From positions 29,594 through 93,593 of the forward strand of contig RIAZ01000021.1 in assembly GCA_003762615.1 (NCBI GenBank): a DNA stretch of 64,000 nucleotides, in the 5' to 3' direction. This document shows, piece after piece, positions 52,917 through 62,198 of the stretch (position 1 is its first letter; the number at the start of each line of letters is the position of its first letter). The position numbers and the translations under genes are program-made. The DNA is from Muribaculaceae bacterium Isolate-037 (Harlan). Lineage in GTDB: Bacteria > Bacteroidota > Bacteroidia > Bacteroidales > Muribaculaceae. Below the pieces are notes generated by a model. It saw nothing but the letters and a program-made list of their open reading frames with translations, did no database searches and was not told the origin of the DNA.

Positions 52917-54362
52917 TTAGATTGCCCTATCCTCCTCTATCCGATGGATAAAGGCATCGATGTCATCGCCCGGATGGTAGGTGTAGGTGTCGATCATCTC
53001 AAACTGGAATCCGGGATGCATCTCCAGATAGTCGCGGAGTTGCTCCTTTATCTCAAACTCCATGTCGCTCAAACCTTTCGCCACTTCCCCATCGGCTACA
53101 CGGCATAGGAAATAATAATTATTGCCCCATATCGCCTGCTTATAGTTGAAGAAGCGTTTCATGGCATGCACCAGCGGAGGCGTCATGTCGTCGCCTATCA
53201 CGTCGTCCATCGCGGGATCAAAAATATAGAACCGCCCTACGATGATCATTGAGTCGGTCAGTTCTCCCGGACGGGAAAACTGGCGCAGATACGACACGAA
53301 ATCCGTCATTGAGGAATAGCCGTAAAATCCCACGTGGCTCAGCGTGCGGCGCACCTCGTTGTTGGCAAATGCCTTTATGCCCTCCGGAGTGAACTCATAC
53401 TCCTCCACATCTACCGGACGCAGCTCATCCGGCTTCCACGACCGGCGGTTGTTGGTGCATAGAGCGCGCATGTCGGGATACATGAATGTCTGCTCACACT
53501 GACGGCAGGTATATACCGACGACGGACGGTCATAATCCACACCGATATGCCTAAGCACACGCTTACACTTTGGGCATACCAGTTCTCCGTCTGCCTTATA
53601 CGTGTATTCCGGCGACACATTGGCACATCGGAAATGATGCAGCACCGGCTCCTCATGCACGTCGGAACTCCCGCAGTGGGGACACGTCTCGAAGAAAAGA
53701 AGGTGGCTGCTATTACATATCGGGCATACGTGGATACGGTCGATGAAGCGGTTTCGCCGTATGTAGCCGAGGCGCAACAGTTGGTTATGGAAGAAATCGC
53801 GCTCCTCTGCCTGTATGGTCTGCTGTCCGGCAAACCATAGGGTGTAGTAGTACAGGGCCATATACCCCTCGCTCAATCCCGGCGTGGGCTGGGAGGAGAA
53901 CGTATATTTTCCGCGTGATATCGCGAAGCGGCACAGACGCACCACCTCCTCGGCATGAGTCACCACAGGGTCGGTGCCCAACAGGAAATTCTGCCTCCTC
54001 ATGTTGGCATATATATCCTCTATGCCGCGTGCCATGGAATTATCATCGGGCGACGTGGCGTATCCGTCGATTATCACCTGCGCCTTACCGAGCCATCCGG
54101 TGAGACGACGCGTCACGTAGCACGGCTTAAACCGACATTTCTCCGACTGCAGCGGGGATGCCAGGCGTATGGCAAGCATCACCCTGTCCATTATGCTGTC
54201 GATCACGTTGATGAATATCGCATCGAAATCCTCGAAATGGATTTCGGGAGTGTGGTCTACGTTGACCACATCATTGATCACCAGTATACGCCGCTGGTTA
54301 CGGTTGGTCACGATGCTGTATGGAGCCTCGCGATTATATTGAGTCTCTTGGCGTTGTGTCAT
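52917..54362 (-). CDS. Receiver-like/zinc-ribbon (TackOD1-like) regulatory protein
   Basis: The 481-residue protein is cytoplasmic, with no signal peptide or helix. Residues 24-105 look like a degenerate receiver domain (RRILVIND, DAIFINVIDS, CRFKPCYV). The centre is a cysteine-rich zinc-binding region: CPIC at 213-216, CPHC at 227-230, HHFRC at 242-246, CPKC at 263-266 followed by IGVDYD, and CRQC at 286-289. This order matches the TackOD1 output domain known from thaumarchaeal response regulators. The C-terminal 190 residues (about 290-481) are unrecognised. It overlaps the HlyD-like gene by 29 nt and sits 10 nt before the GT2 gene. I infer a role in controlling the synthase. Confidence 0.7.
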   Translation of the reverse strand: MTQRQETQYNREAPYSIVTNRNQRRILVINDVVNVDHTPEIHFEDFDAIFINVIDSIMDRVMLAIRLASPLQSEKCRFKPCYVTRRLTGWLGKAQVIIDGYATSPDDNSMARGIEDIYANMRRQNFLLGTDPVVTHAEEVVRLCRFAISRGKYTFSSQPTPGLSEGYMALYYYTLWFAGQQTIQAEERDFFHNQLLRLGYIRRNRFIDRIHVCPICNSSHLLFFETCPHCGSSDVHEEPVLHHFRCANVSPEYTYKADGELVCPKCKRVLRHIGVDYDRPSSVYTCRQCEQTFMYPDMRALCTNNRRSWKPDELRPVDVEEYEFTPEGIKAFANNEVRRTLSHVGFYGYSSMTDFVSYLRQFSRPGELTDSMIIVGRFYIFDPAMDDVIGDDMTPPLVHAMKRFFNYKQAIWGNNYYFLCRVADGEVAKGLSDMEFEIKEQLRDYLEMHPGFQFEMIDTYTYHPGDDIDAFIHRIEEDRAI

Positions 54363-55566
54363 TTTCAGTAGACGTTTTTGAAGATTGTTGCATTAGTGTT
54401 GTCTCCTGCGGGCTGCGAATGCTGTCGGCAGACGTTCCCCGTCCTGTCGTAAACCACAGATAATCCGGTTTGCCGCAATCCTGCTTCTCGGCATTATAAT
54501 TCTTCACCCTCACCGTGACGGATATGCCTGACGCGAGGCTCCATAGAGGCACCGTCTGCCCCGGGTCAAGTGTAAGTATGGCGATTACCGCCGTATTCTT
54601 CTTCGAGAAATAGCTGCGCAGATTCTCCGGTATCATCTCGGTGCGCGTGCCGAGCACCGACACCGAGGCAGTGAATTTCACGTCGTCGTTGACGACCACC
54701 TCCGCACGCGAGTTATTGTTGATACGGTGCATCTTGTTGATGGGCACGTAAGCCACCACCTTCAGATTGTTTGCCTCCAGGTTGAGATGCTGTTTCGACA
54801 GAATCTCTTCCTCCTTGAAGAATATCATGTGGACAGGAGCCTTCACGTCGGTGATTAGCGACGAGTCGCTGGCAAGACGGTAGGATATTGCCCTCCTCAT
54901 ATATGCCGAACGGGCATCGTCATATATCTGCGGCACGAGCGTGCTGTCGTTGCGGAAACGGGAATTGCCGCCATACAGCACCCTTGCCTCCGGCTGCGAA
55001 CGTCGCAGCGCATCCAATTCCCCCTGCAGGGCTCGGAGCTTTGCCTCCGCCTCGCGAAGCTGACGCTGCAGGTCGAGCTTATGGGAATTGTCGCTCAGCC
55101 CGAACGAGATGTTGTGATCTTCGGCAAGGATCTGCTTCCGCAGCTCCTCGATGCGCACCTTCATCACCTCGATCTCCTGCACGGCGATGGTGTGCTGGAG
55201 AGTATAATTTCTGCCGACTGCTATCATAGCCGGCTCCTCGTTGGGATTGGCATTATCCACGAGCATGTCGAGCATATAGTAGGAATAGAGGGTATCGCCC
55301 GGCTCGACGAAATCCCCGGTATGAACGTATACGCTGTCGAGATAAATGTCGAAGGGGGTACGCACCTTGTTGGCATCCACATGCACGTAGCCGTCAAGCT
55401 CCGTGTAATACAGATGATGCCCTATATATAAAGCGAGGGTCACGAGAATAACGCCGAGTATGCACCCCGACAGTATCTGCTGTCGGTTGAGTTTGCGCTT
55501 GCGGCGTTTGAGAATCGTCTCTATGTTTTCTTTCTCTTCAAATGAGCGGTAGGTGAAGTTTTTCAC
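54334..55566 (-). CDS. HlyD/membrane-fusion-type periplasmic adaptor
   Basis: The 410-residue protein has one inner-membrane helix (about 31-50), a barrel-sandwich/lipoyl-like half (GYVHVDANKVRTPFDIYLDSVYVHTGDFVEPGD) and a coiled-coil hairpin (about 118-200). The second lipoyl half and a beta-barrel segment follow (LKVVAYVPINKMHRI; AEVVVNDDVKFTASVSVLG). It resembles Alg44/HlyD adaptors that link a synthase to an outer-membrane factor. There is no ABC or RND pump in the operon, which supports a polysaccharide rather than an efflux role. It starts 19 nt after the TolC-like gene. Confidence 0.85.
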   Translation of the reverse strand: MKNFTYRSFEEKENIETILKRRKRKLNRQQILSGCILGVILVTLALYIGHHLYYTELDGYVHVDANKVRTPFDIYLDSVYVHTGDFVEPGDTLYSYYMLDMLVDNANPNEEPAMIAVGRNYTLQHTIAVQEIEVMKVRIEELRKQILAEDHNISFGLSDNSHKLDLQRQLREAEAKLRALQGELDALRRSQPEARVLYGGNSRFRNDSTLVPQIYDDARSAYMRRAISYRLASDSSLITDVKAPVHMIFFKEEEILSKQHLNLEANNLKVVAYVPINKMHRINNNSRAEVVVNDDVKFTASVSVLGTRTEMIPENLRSYFSKKNTAVIAILTLDPGQTVPLWSLASGISVTVRVKNYNAEKQDCGKPDYLWFTTGRGTSADSIRSPQETTLMQQSSKTSTENDTTPRDSI

Positions 55567-55585
55567 GATTCCGGAAATTTTGACG

Positions 55586-56956
55586 TTATGGTAATTGGTT
55601 TATTCTGTCTCTCAGGGGCTGTATGGCGCAGAATCTTAGCACTGATTCATCGGGGAGAAGAGCCTGCAGATCTGCCACGAGACAATCGCGGCGATACTGA
55701 TATTCAATCATCCTCTCAAGGCATGCCACATACATGATATACTCACGTGCGCGGGCAAGACGGTTGTACTCGCCAAGCCCTTTGGCGTAGGCTTTCGTGC
55801 GCATGGCGAGATAGCCTTTCAACTCACTGACCCGTCGTCCCTCCCCTGCGGAAGCGCGGTTGAGTCGGTCGATTTCAGCAATAATCAGACTGACTTTATC
55901 CACCACACGGCGGCTAAGTCTATCCTGTTCGGCATCAAGCACGGCACGCTCTGTGCGCAAGGTCTGTTTCTTTCGCGATGTCTCCCCGGAGATAGGTATG
56001 GTGAACGTCACGCCGAGGTCGAGATTTGAGGAGTTGGGGAGATGTCGGCGGTCGTAGTAGGAATATCTGATGAAAGGGGCGAGATTTACGGTCTGCCAAT
56101 AGCTGACATTCCTCTCCTGCTCCTCGAGCAGACGGACACGCAGCTGAAGAATCTTCATGTCGGACTGGGTTGCCTCCACATGCTTCAGGAAAGCGGCGGA
56201 GTCGATTGTGACCCATGTCCCGTCAAAATCCGCCAGCGACTTGGCGGGGGGATATGTGCCGGGAATCCCGGCAAGTTTACGTTCAGCCTCCATGCGGTCA
56301 TCAAGCGTGCGCACGAGTTCATCGCTGCTGATGTTCTCCGAAGCAAGCAGATAATTCTGCGCCTCATCAAGAAGGCGCAGGGTATTGACACGATGCTGAA
56401 GCACTCCGGAAGTAAGGCTGTCGTAATGCTGAGCGAGCATCTCCTTTATCCGGAAATCATTAAGATCCGTGCGCTCCTTCTCATAAGTTGCGCGCTGTAT
56501 ATCCTCCTGTAGCCACGCCACTTTCCGACGCCCGTCGGCACCGAGTAGGCGGCTCTGCAGGATATACCATCTCAGCTCAGCCTGGAACTTAGCACGGTAT
56601 CTTGACTCGCCTGTTTCATCATCGAGTCCGAAAGAATTTGTAGGTCTCCAATAAGCCTGACCTGTAAGTTGTAGACCGGTCTTACTGTTACCTTCGAGGA
56701 TCTTGGCCTCAGTATTACGGGAGAGAGCTTCATCGAGTTGCGGAGAGATGGGGGTTGTCGCACGGTATCCGAATCCATCAAACGCACCGTCGGAGGGGTC
56801 AGCCGCGACAGACGTGCGGAAAATTAGGGAATCAAGTGCGGCAAACGTCGTGTCGAAGCGAGAAATGAACCGGCTGCCATTTCCTGCAATCGCCGTCATC
56901 CCGACCACAACTCCGCATGCAAACAGAGCGACACTTACTAACCGCTTTCTTATCAT
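55586..56956 (-). CDS. TolC-like outer-membrane channel protein
   Basis: I take ATG 56956 because it opens a signal peptide (MIRKRLVSVALFACGVVVGMTAIAG). An upstream in-frame ATG at 57040 would extend into the intergenic hairpin. The mature protein of about 430 residues is mostly long helices with the outer-membrane efflux pattern: a beta-strand pair (GLQLTGQAYWRP; FQAELRWYILQSRLLG), heptad-rich helices, then a second strand pair (LAPFIRYSYYDRR; LDLGVTFTIPIS) and more helices. It is divergent from classical TolC. As the first gene of the operon it would give the exit channel for the polymer. Confidence 0.8.
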   Translation of the reverse strand: MIRKRLVSVALFACGVVVGMTAIAGNGSRFISRFDTTFAALDSLIFRTSVAADPSDGAFDGFGYRATTPISPQLDEALSRNTEAKILEGNSKTGLQLTGQAYWRPTNSFGLDDETGESRYRAKFQAELRWYILQSRLLGADGRRKVAWLQEDIQRATYEKERTDLNDFRIKEMLAQHYDSLTSGVLQHRVNTLRLLDEAQNYLLASENISSDELVRTLDDRMEAERKLAGIPGTYPPAKSLADFDGTWVTIDSAAFLKHVEATQSDMKILQLRVRLLEEQERNVSYWQTVNLAPFIRYSYYDRRHLPNSSNLDLGVTFTIPISGETSRKKQTLRTERAVLDAEQDRLSRRVVDKVSLIIAEIDRLNRASAGEGRRVSELKGYLAMRTKAYAKGLGEYNRLARAREYIMYVACLERMIEYQYRRDCLVADLQALLPDESVLRFCAIQPLRDRINQLP

Positions 56957-57077
56957 TTCAATTCGTTTTTGGTTATTTAGATAAAGTTTGAGAATCCTCA
57001 AACATTTAATGGGTATAAGTGGAGGGGTCGCCCCCTCCACTCTATCTCAACATCCAGAAATATTCTTAGGATTATTA
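56957..57077. promoter_or_regulatory. Gap before the exopolysaccharide operon with two dyads
   Basis: This interval of 121 bp contains a GC-rich hairpin (AGTGGAGGGG at 57018-57027 with CCCC-C-TCCACT at 57031-57041) and a second perfect dyad, GTTTGAG-AATC-CTCAAAC, at 56986-57003. On the minus strand neither is followed by a strong T-run. I find no clear -33/-7 pair, so the operon may be read through from the fimbrillin genes, with these dyads as control points. Confidence 0.45.
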
Positions 57078-59054
57078 TCACCAATGAGGAGTGCCTACTC
57101 CTGTCAATGGGAACCAAGGTTTAATGGAATCAGATTTCTTATTTTCACATTTAATCAAATATACATTGGCAGCAAATGTTCTTGGAAGTACTTTAATTCC
57201 CATCTGAATAGTATTTCCATTAACATAAACATATAATGCTTTACCACCATTTCCTTTCGTACCATCAATATCATTAACCCCAGATTCACATGACCAAAAA
57301 TATCCTCGTGACCCTTCGTTCATAAGATCTCCTTCTTGTGACAAGTATCCATAAGTAATTAACTTCACAGGATTAGCCGATGCAAATCTTGAATCACTTG
57401 CCGTTACATTTGTTTCTGTTGTAGCAAACGAGCGGATTTCTACCCCAGGAAGTTCTCCTTCTGAATCTATAAATATTGACCATTTCATGGCATACCGTAT
57501 CCCTTCAATTGTCTTATATTGTACTGAATTTGAAACGATCTGACCATCATTCGGAATAAGAGCTTTCAACTGAGCTACGGTTGGGACCGCATAACCATCT
57601 GGAGCAGGATTACCTCCCCTTTCTTCCCACGTGCACACTTCATTATCAAAGACGTAATCCATGTGTGTAAGCTTATTACCTAAACCATAACAAATTGAAC
57701 AATCAATTGCTCTTTTCTTTGTCCAAGTATCATTAGCACCCATATAAGCACTTACATAAGCACCACTTCCACTATTCCACCAAGAATAACCAATTTTAAT
57801 TTCACCATAATTTACACCAAGCGGTAGCATTTCTGTATAAATATTCCCGTCTGGTGAATATATCTCTCCATCACCTGTAGGTATCAAATAAATCCAGTTA
57901 GCACACCATGGGAAACCAAGCCAACGTCCCCACTGATAGAATATTGCTGAACTATCGATACGGTTATTGTTTTTAGAAGTAAGCATACCATTAACAATTC
58001 CATTATGATCGTAGCCAACATAATAACCAAAACCGCCATAAGACTCAGCAAATTTTGTGCTAACATTCAATGTCCAACCATCGGCTTTTGAAATTAATGA
58101 TATATTTTCACGATGCCAAGCAGGAGGGAGATCCTCTCCACCCCAACTTCCAGTGTTACCAGGGTTATTAGGCTGTTCTTCATTTTTAATCATTTCCACG
58201 GGCAGACCAGCAAATGTACCGTCAGTGAGTGTTTTACGATAGTACTTACCCTCACCAATGGGATTATTGACCTTACAAGTGCCATTATACGTCTTATCAC
58301 CATCCGTTACCGTGAATGTCAGATCAAAACCCTTTGTACTCGGAAGAAGAACCATGTAGAGATCAGCAACCGCAGGCGTGATTGTCACGATTCCTGCCGT
58401 ATAAGATGCTTCACGATTCTTAGTGTCGATTGAAATTGCATTATTCAGACCCTCTCCGGAAACAGTAACAGTCGCATTAGAAGAAAGCGTAGTGCCATCA
58501 GCAAACTGAAGATTGAAATGAGCAAACGAGATACGACGCGAAAGTTCCATATTATCTACAAAAGACTGACCGCCACTTATAACAATCTCAGCTGTTGCTG
58601 AAAGAAGATCCTTCTCCGGAAGAGACGTAAAATTACCATCCTGAACAGAATAGTCAGCCGTATAGACCCTATTCTCATCAGTCTTATATTCCGCCTTCGT
58701 GCCGATATAATAATAGTTAAGTTTAGCCTTATTTCCTACTATTCCTTTAATCTCGCCATCAAAGACAGCATTCACACCGCCATCCTTAAGCTCCTTAACC
58801 GTAAGATTTCCCTTATTTATACCATTCTCATCAGTTACAATAAGGATATCATCTTTATTCCATCGGCAATCAAGATTACCATTGTTCTCACTAAACTCCG
58901 TACGGGTCTGTCCCATATTTTCACGGGATACAGTCACCGTCATGTGCACAGACTGTCCGGCATCCATAGTAGCCGGAATCTCCTCGTTGGAGCAGGATGT
59001 CAATCCTGTTGCCACCAACACAAGTGCTAATGATGATTTATAGAATATATTCAT
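57078..59054 (-). CDS. Fimbrillin-family lipoprotein, copy 1 of 3
   Basis: The 658-residue surface lipoprotein has a lipobox ending at Cys21 (ATGLTSC-SNEE). Residues 30-290 form the fimbrillin-like (Mfa/FimA fold) N-terminal domain, with TRTEFSENNGNLDCRWNKDD, LNYYYIGT and RRISFAHFNLQF. A second, different C-terminal domain (about 300-658) shows Trp-rich strands (FYQWGRWLGFPW; SWWNSGSGAYVS) and a FISUMP-like ending. It is separated from the second copy by only 25 bp and shares most N-terminal motifs with both others. The C-terminal domain may be the exposed binding part. Confidence 0.85.
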   Translation of the reverse strand: MNIFYKSSLALVLVATGLTSCSNEEIPATMDAGQSVHMTVTVSRENMGQTRTEFSENNGNLDCRWNKDDILIVTDENGINKGNLTVKELKDGGVNAVFDGEIKGIVGNKAKLNYYYIGTKAEYKTDENRVYTADYSVQDGNFTSLPEKDLLSATAEIVISGGQSFVDNMELSRRISFAHFNLQFADGTTLSSNATVTVSGEGLNNAISIDTKNREASYTAGIVTITPAVADLYMVLLPSTKGFDLTFTVTDGDKTYNGTCKVNNPIGEGKYYRKTLTDGTFAGLPVEMIKNEEQPNNPGNTGSWGGEDLPPAWHRENISLISKADGWTLNVSTKFAESYGGFGYYVGYDHNGIVNGMLTSKNNNRIDSSAIFYQWGRWLGFPWCANWIYLIPTGDGEIYSPDGNIYTEMLPLGVNYGEIKIGYSWWNSGSGAYVSAYMGANDTWTKKRAIDCSICYGLGNKLTHMDYVFDNEVCTWEERGGNPAPDGYAVPTVAQLKALIPNDGQIVSNSVQYKTIEGIRYAMKWSIFIDSEGELPGVEIRSFATTETNVTASDSRFASANPVKLITYGYLSQEGDLMNEGSRGYFWSCESGVNDIDGTKGNGGKALYVYVNGNTIQMGIKVLPRTFAANVYLIKCENKKSDSIKPWFPLTGVGTPHW

Positions 59055-59079
59055 AATATAAAATTTTAATGTTAGGTTT

Positions 59080-60903
59080 TCACTCTGTCACTTCCTTCAC
59101 CAGTCGGACACTCGCTCCAAAACATTTACCCATACCATAGACATGGTACTCCCTACTACTTTGAGTCTTACCTCCATTCACATACCATATAATAGCATTG
59201 GGTGTAGTGGATGGTGAAGATGTCCAGTAATAACAGTTGCCTTGGTAATCTGTGGCAGCCGGTTTTGATACAGACCCTGTATTTGGATTACCCATACCTG
59301 ATGCCGGAAAGAAAACACCGTTCAATTTTGTCAACTGCTCGTAATCAAGAGTCATACGATCATATCCGAACTGAGTTCTATTAGTATAATGATCATTAAG
59401 CTTATAGAGAGCATTATATTTCCCTCCGACTGCCGTTATTGCCTCTTTTGCCTCATTAAGCGTGGTGAACGGAAGGATAATGGCTCCCTCCACTCCATCA
59501 ACCGTACAACATGCCGCAAACCAATTATTTATGACATATTTAAGTTCTGTTGATGTAAGAGTAAAATAATGTCCGGTCCCTTGCTGGGCAGTATATGCCA
59601 CACCCCAGTCAAAAGGAGTATCTTGAGCTTCTCCATTCGGACACAACGTTGAATTTGTCGTAAGAGTTCTATTCACAGAAGAATTCTGGCTTGGAAGATT
59701 ATCACTAACCGTTGAATTAGAACTATCCCATGAATTGACTTTCCAAAAATCGGCAGGTTGTGGTTGCCACACGTTATCATCTATTCCGGTTGCACCCCAA
59801 CGGAAAAGTCCGATAATCTCAGGATTCCCCGTTACCGTGCTTGCTCCTACCCTACGACCAGACGCACATATATATTCAGTCTGTTTCTCCGGGATAGAGT
59901 AGGTAGATGTCTTGGTATTATACTGCAGGTTGGCACGTGTGAAACGGAATTTCTTGCCATTCACCTCAAATACTGGACCCACAACATCACCATCATCCAT
60001 CGAATCATCCGAACCGTCTTCGCCGCTCATGTTGACAGTCAGAGCGGAGTAAGTGCCATCTTTATTATCCTTACGATAATATTTCCCTTTGGCTATCGCC
60101 TTAGCAACAGGGAAGGTTCCCTTATATGTCTTGCCATCAGATTCTACACTGAAATTAAGTCTGAAGCCCTCTTCAATTTCATTAGGAAGAAGCACCATAT
60201 AAATATCTGACGAAGCAGGAGACACGACTACATTTCCATGAGCATATACTGCATCAGGACTGGTAAGACTGACCGTAGCCATATTATTTAGTCCGTCTCC
60301 GGAAATGACTATCTCTGCATTCTCTGCCAATGCGACATCATCTGCAAACGCAAGTTTGAAATGAGCAAAAGAGACACGACGCACAAGTGTCAGGTCTGCC
60401 ACGTAAGATGACCCACCACCAATCGTAATCTCCTTCTGAGTAGTAAGTAAATCTTTATCTGACAACGAACCAAACGAACCATCCTGTCGGGAAAAGTCAG
60501 CGATATAGCTTCCATCAGATCCTACCTCTTCCGCATTTACCTTATTACCGAAATAGTAGTAATTGAAAGTAACTGCACCGTTCTGTAACCCATGCAATTC
60601 TCCGGTGAATGTAGCCTTAGTCTTATCTTCGCTTATGGAAGTAGCAGTAAGGACACCCTTGCGATTACCGTTGACATCGGTCACGAGCAACTGATCATTC
60701 AATGTCCATACACAATCCAGATTCCCGGCATTCTCCGATAGTTCAGTACGCGTCAGCCCATTATCTTCTCTGGAGGCAACGACTGTCATCTGCACACTTT
60801 TTCCGGAACCGGATGATTCTACAATCGTTTCATCCGAACTACATGAAAAAAGGCTTGATGCCCCAATAGAGACTGCCAATGTATATTTTAAATATTTGTT
60901 CAT
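59080..60903 (-). CDS. Fimbrillin-family lipoprotein, copy 2 of 3
   Basis: The 607-residue lipoprotein has Cys21 as lipid site (SSLFSC-SSDE). The N-terminal fimbrillin-like part (about 30-285) repeats the family motifs (TRTELSENAGNLDCVW, FNYYYFGN, RRVSFAHFKLAF, GDGLNN). The C-terminal 300 residues start FEVNGKKFRFTRANLQYN and end CFGASVRLVKEV, the pattern of the Fibrobacter-type major paralogous domain. It probably shares a transcript with copy 1. Different C-terminal modules on related N-terminal domains suggest modular surface decoration. Confidence 0.85.
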   Translation of the reverse strand: MNKYLKYTLAVSIGASSLFSCSSDETIVESSGSGKSVQMTVVASREDNGLTRTELSENAGNLDCVWTLNDQLLVTDVNGNRKGVLTATSISEDKTKATFTGELHGLQNGAVTFNYYYFGNKVNAEEVGSDGSYIADFSRQDGSFGSLSDKDLLTTQKEITIGGGSSYVADLTLVRRVSFAHFKLAFADDVALAENAEIVISGDGLNNMATVSLTSPDAVYAHGNVVVSPASSDIYMVLLPNEIEEGFRLNFSVESDGKTYKGTFPVAKAIAKGKYYRKDNKDGTYSALTVNMSGEDGSDDSMDDGDVVGPVFEVNGKKFRFTRANLQYNTKTSTYSIPEKQTEYICASGRRVGASTVTGNPEIIGLFRWGATGIDDNVWQPQPADFWKVNSWDSSNSTVSDNLPSQNSSVNRTLTTNSTLCPNGEAQDTPFDWGVAYTAQQGTGHYFTLTSTELKYVINNWFAACCTVDGVEGAIILPFTTLNEAKEAITAVGGKYNALYKLNDHYTNRTQFGYDRMTLDYEQLTKLNGVFFPASGMGNPNTGSVSKPAATDYQGNCYYWTSSPSTTPNAIIWYVNGGKTQSSREYHVYGMGKCFGASVRLVKEVTE

Positions 60904-60925
60904 GACCGATATCTAAAGTATTGGT

Positions 60926-60958
60926 GGGAAAGAGGGGATCCCCTGTTTCCCTTTTTTT
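60926..60958 (+). terminator. Antisense-oriented terminator-like hairpin
   Basis: GGGAAA-G-AGGGG pairs with CCCCT-G-TTTCCC around an AT centre, with seven T following on the plus strand (60952-60958). No plus-strand gene ends here, and the flanking fimbrillin genes are on the minus strand. Confidence 0.6.
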
Positions 60959-61001
60959 ATTTTATCTTTTCTGAATAAAATATCCTGCCAAAACGTTTGA
61001 A

Positions 61002-62159
61002 TCAGAGTTCATCTCCACCTGCACCGGGAACTTCAATCACGGATTTCTTAAGAACCCATACCGGATATAGTGTTATCTGGGGTTTATCTGATTTGACAAT
61101 GATGCTGCCGGTAATGGCATTATCCGAAGCATTCGGGGTCTCACTCCATCCCTTAAACTCGAAGCCATCTCTGTTGATAGTCTGATTAGGAAGTGTGAAG
61201 TTATGCTCCGTTTCAGTACCCGAATAAGTCAGTGTCTCAGGAGCGTTCTGACCTGCATCTGCTCCTGTTATATCAAACTCAACGGAATAGTTGAAGATCT
61301 TATTCCAAATGGCATACACGTCATTTACCTTGTTATTCATAAATTCATACATAGTAAGAGTTGCTCCCGGTTCATCTCCCGATTCAGCATCTTCACTTCC
61401 AGCCCATCCGTTGAATTCATAACCGTCCCTAACAGGAAGACCTGTTTCTTCATAAGTTTTGTAAACAAATTCAACAGGAGCTGCCTGATGCTTCACGTCA
61501 TCAATATATGCCGGATCTGCACCGTCAAAGTTTGCATGATAACGGAGAGTATATTCATTTGCATACGACATCGGCACCTCAAGACCTCCGAACTTGCCAC
61601 CGTCAAGCGACTTACGATAATATTTTGCCTGAGTTATCTTTTTACCTACAGGACAGATACCCTCATAAGTATTCTCTCCATCTTCCACTACAAATTTCAA
61701 ATCAAAGCCACTTTCCAATGTGTTAGGAAGAAGCACCATATATATATCTTCTGTCGCAGACACATTCTCCATCACCACTTCTCCTGCATTGTAGGTTGCG
61801 CTACAATCCTTGGTATCAATCTTTGCAACATTATTAAGACCTTTACCGGAAATAGTAACCTTAAAATTCGGATTAACATTCATATCTTCGGCAAATTTCA
61901 GATTGAAACGGGCGAAAGATATACGACGGGCAAGCGTCATATCAGCAACATACGATTTTCCATTGCTGATGATCACCTCCGCTGTCGCCGACAATATATC
62001 CTTCTGAGGAAGTGATTCAAACTTGCCATCCTGAACGGAATAGTCTGCTGTATAGACTTTAGTATCATCAACAACAAGGGATTCGGAAGCTGTACCCAAA
62101 TAATAGTAATTGAGAGTGGCTTTATTACCTCTCTTTCCGCAACCCTTACTAAGAATCAA
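61002..62159 (-). pseudogene. Fimbrillin-family gene copy 3, 5' end removed by prophage insertion
   Basis: The readable frame of 385 codons starts inside the family domain. From Gly11 onward (GNKATLNYYYLGT, RRISFARFNLKF, SGKGLNN) it lines up with residues of copy 1 from about 109 on, but the signal peptide, lipobox and first 100 residues are missing. The first ten residues (MILSKGCGKR) come from foreign sequence. The C-terminal half has two InlB/Listeria-Bacteroides repeats (GYEFNGWAGSEDA; GFEFKGWSETPNA). Without export signal and native promoter the gene is probably dead. It was likely the first gene of the fimbrillin group. Confidence 0.85.
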
Positions 62160-62198
62160 CCACTTGTAAAATGGTGGGGCAAAAAGTGGGGCAGAAAT

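Noticed and set aside
61002..62159. Complete fimbrillin gene starting at 62159
   Set aside because: The first ten codons are not homologous to the family, and the signal peptide and 100 family residues are missing, so it is a truncated remnant.
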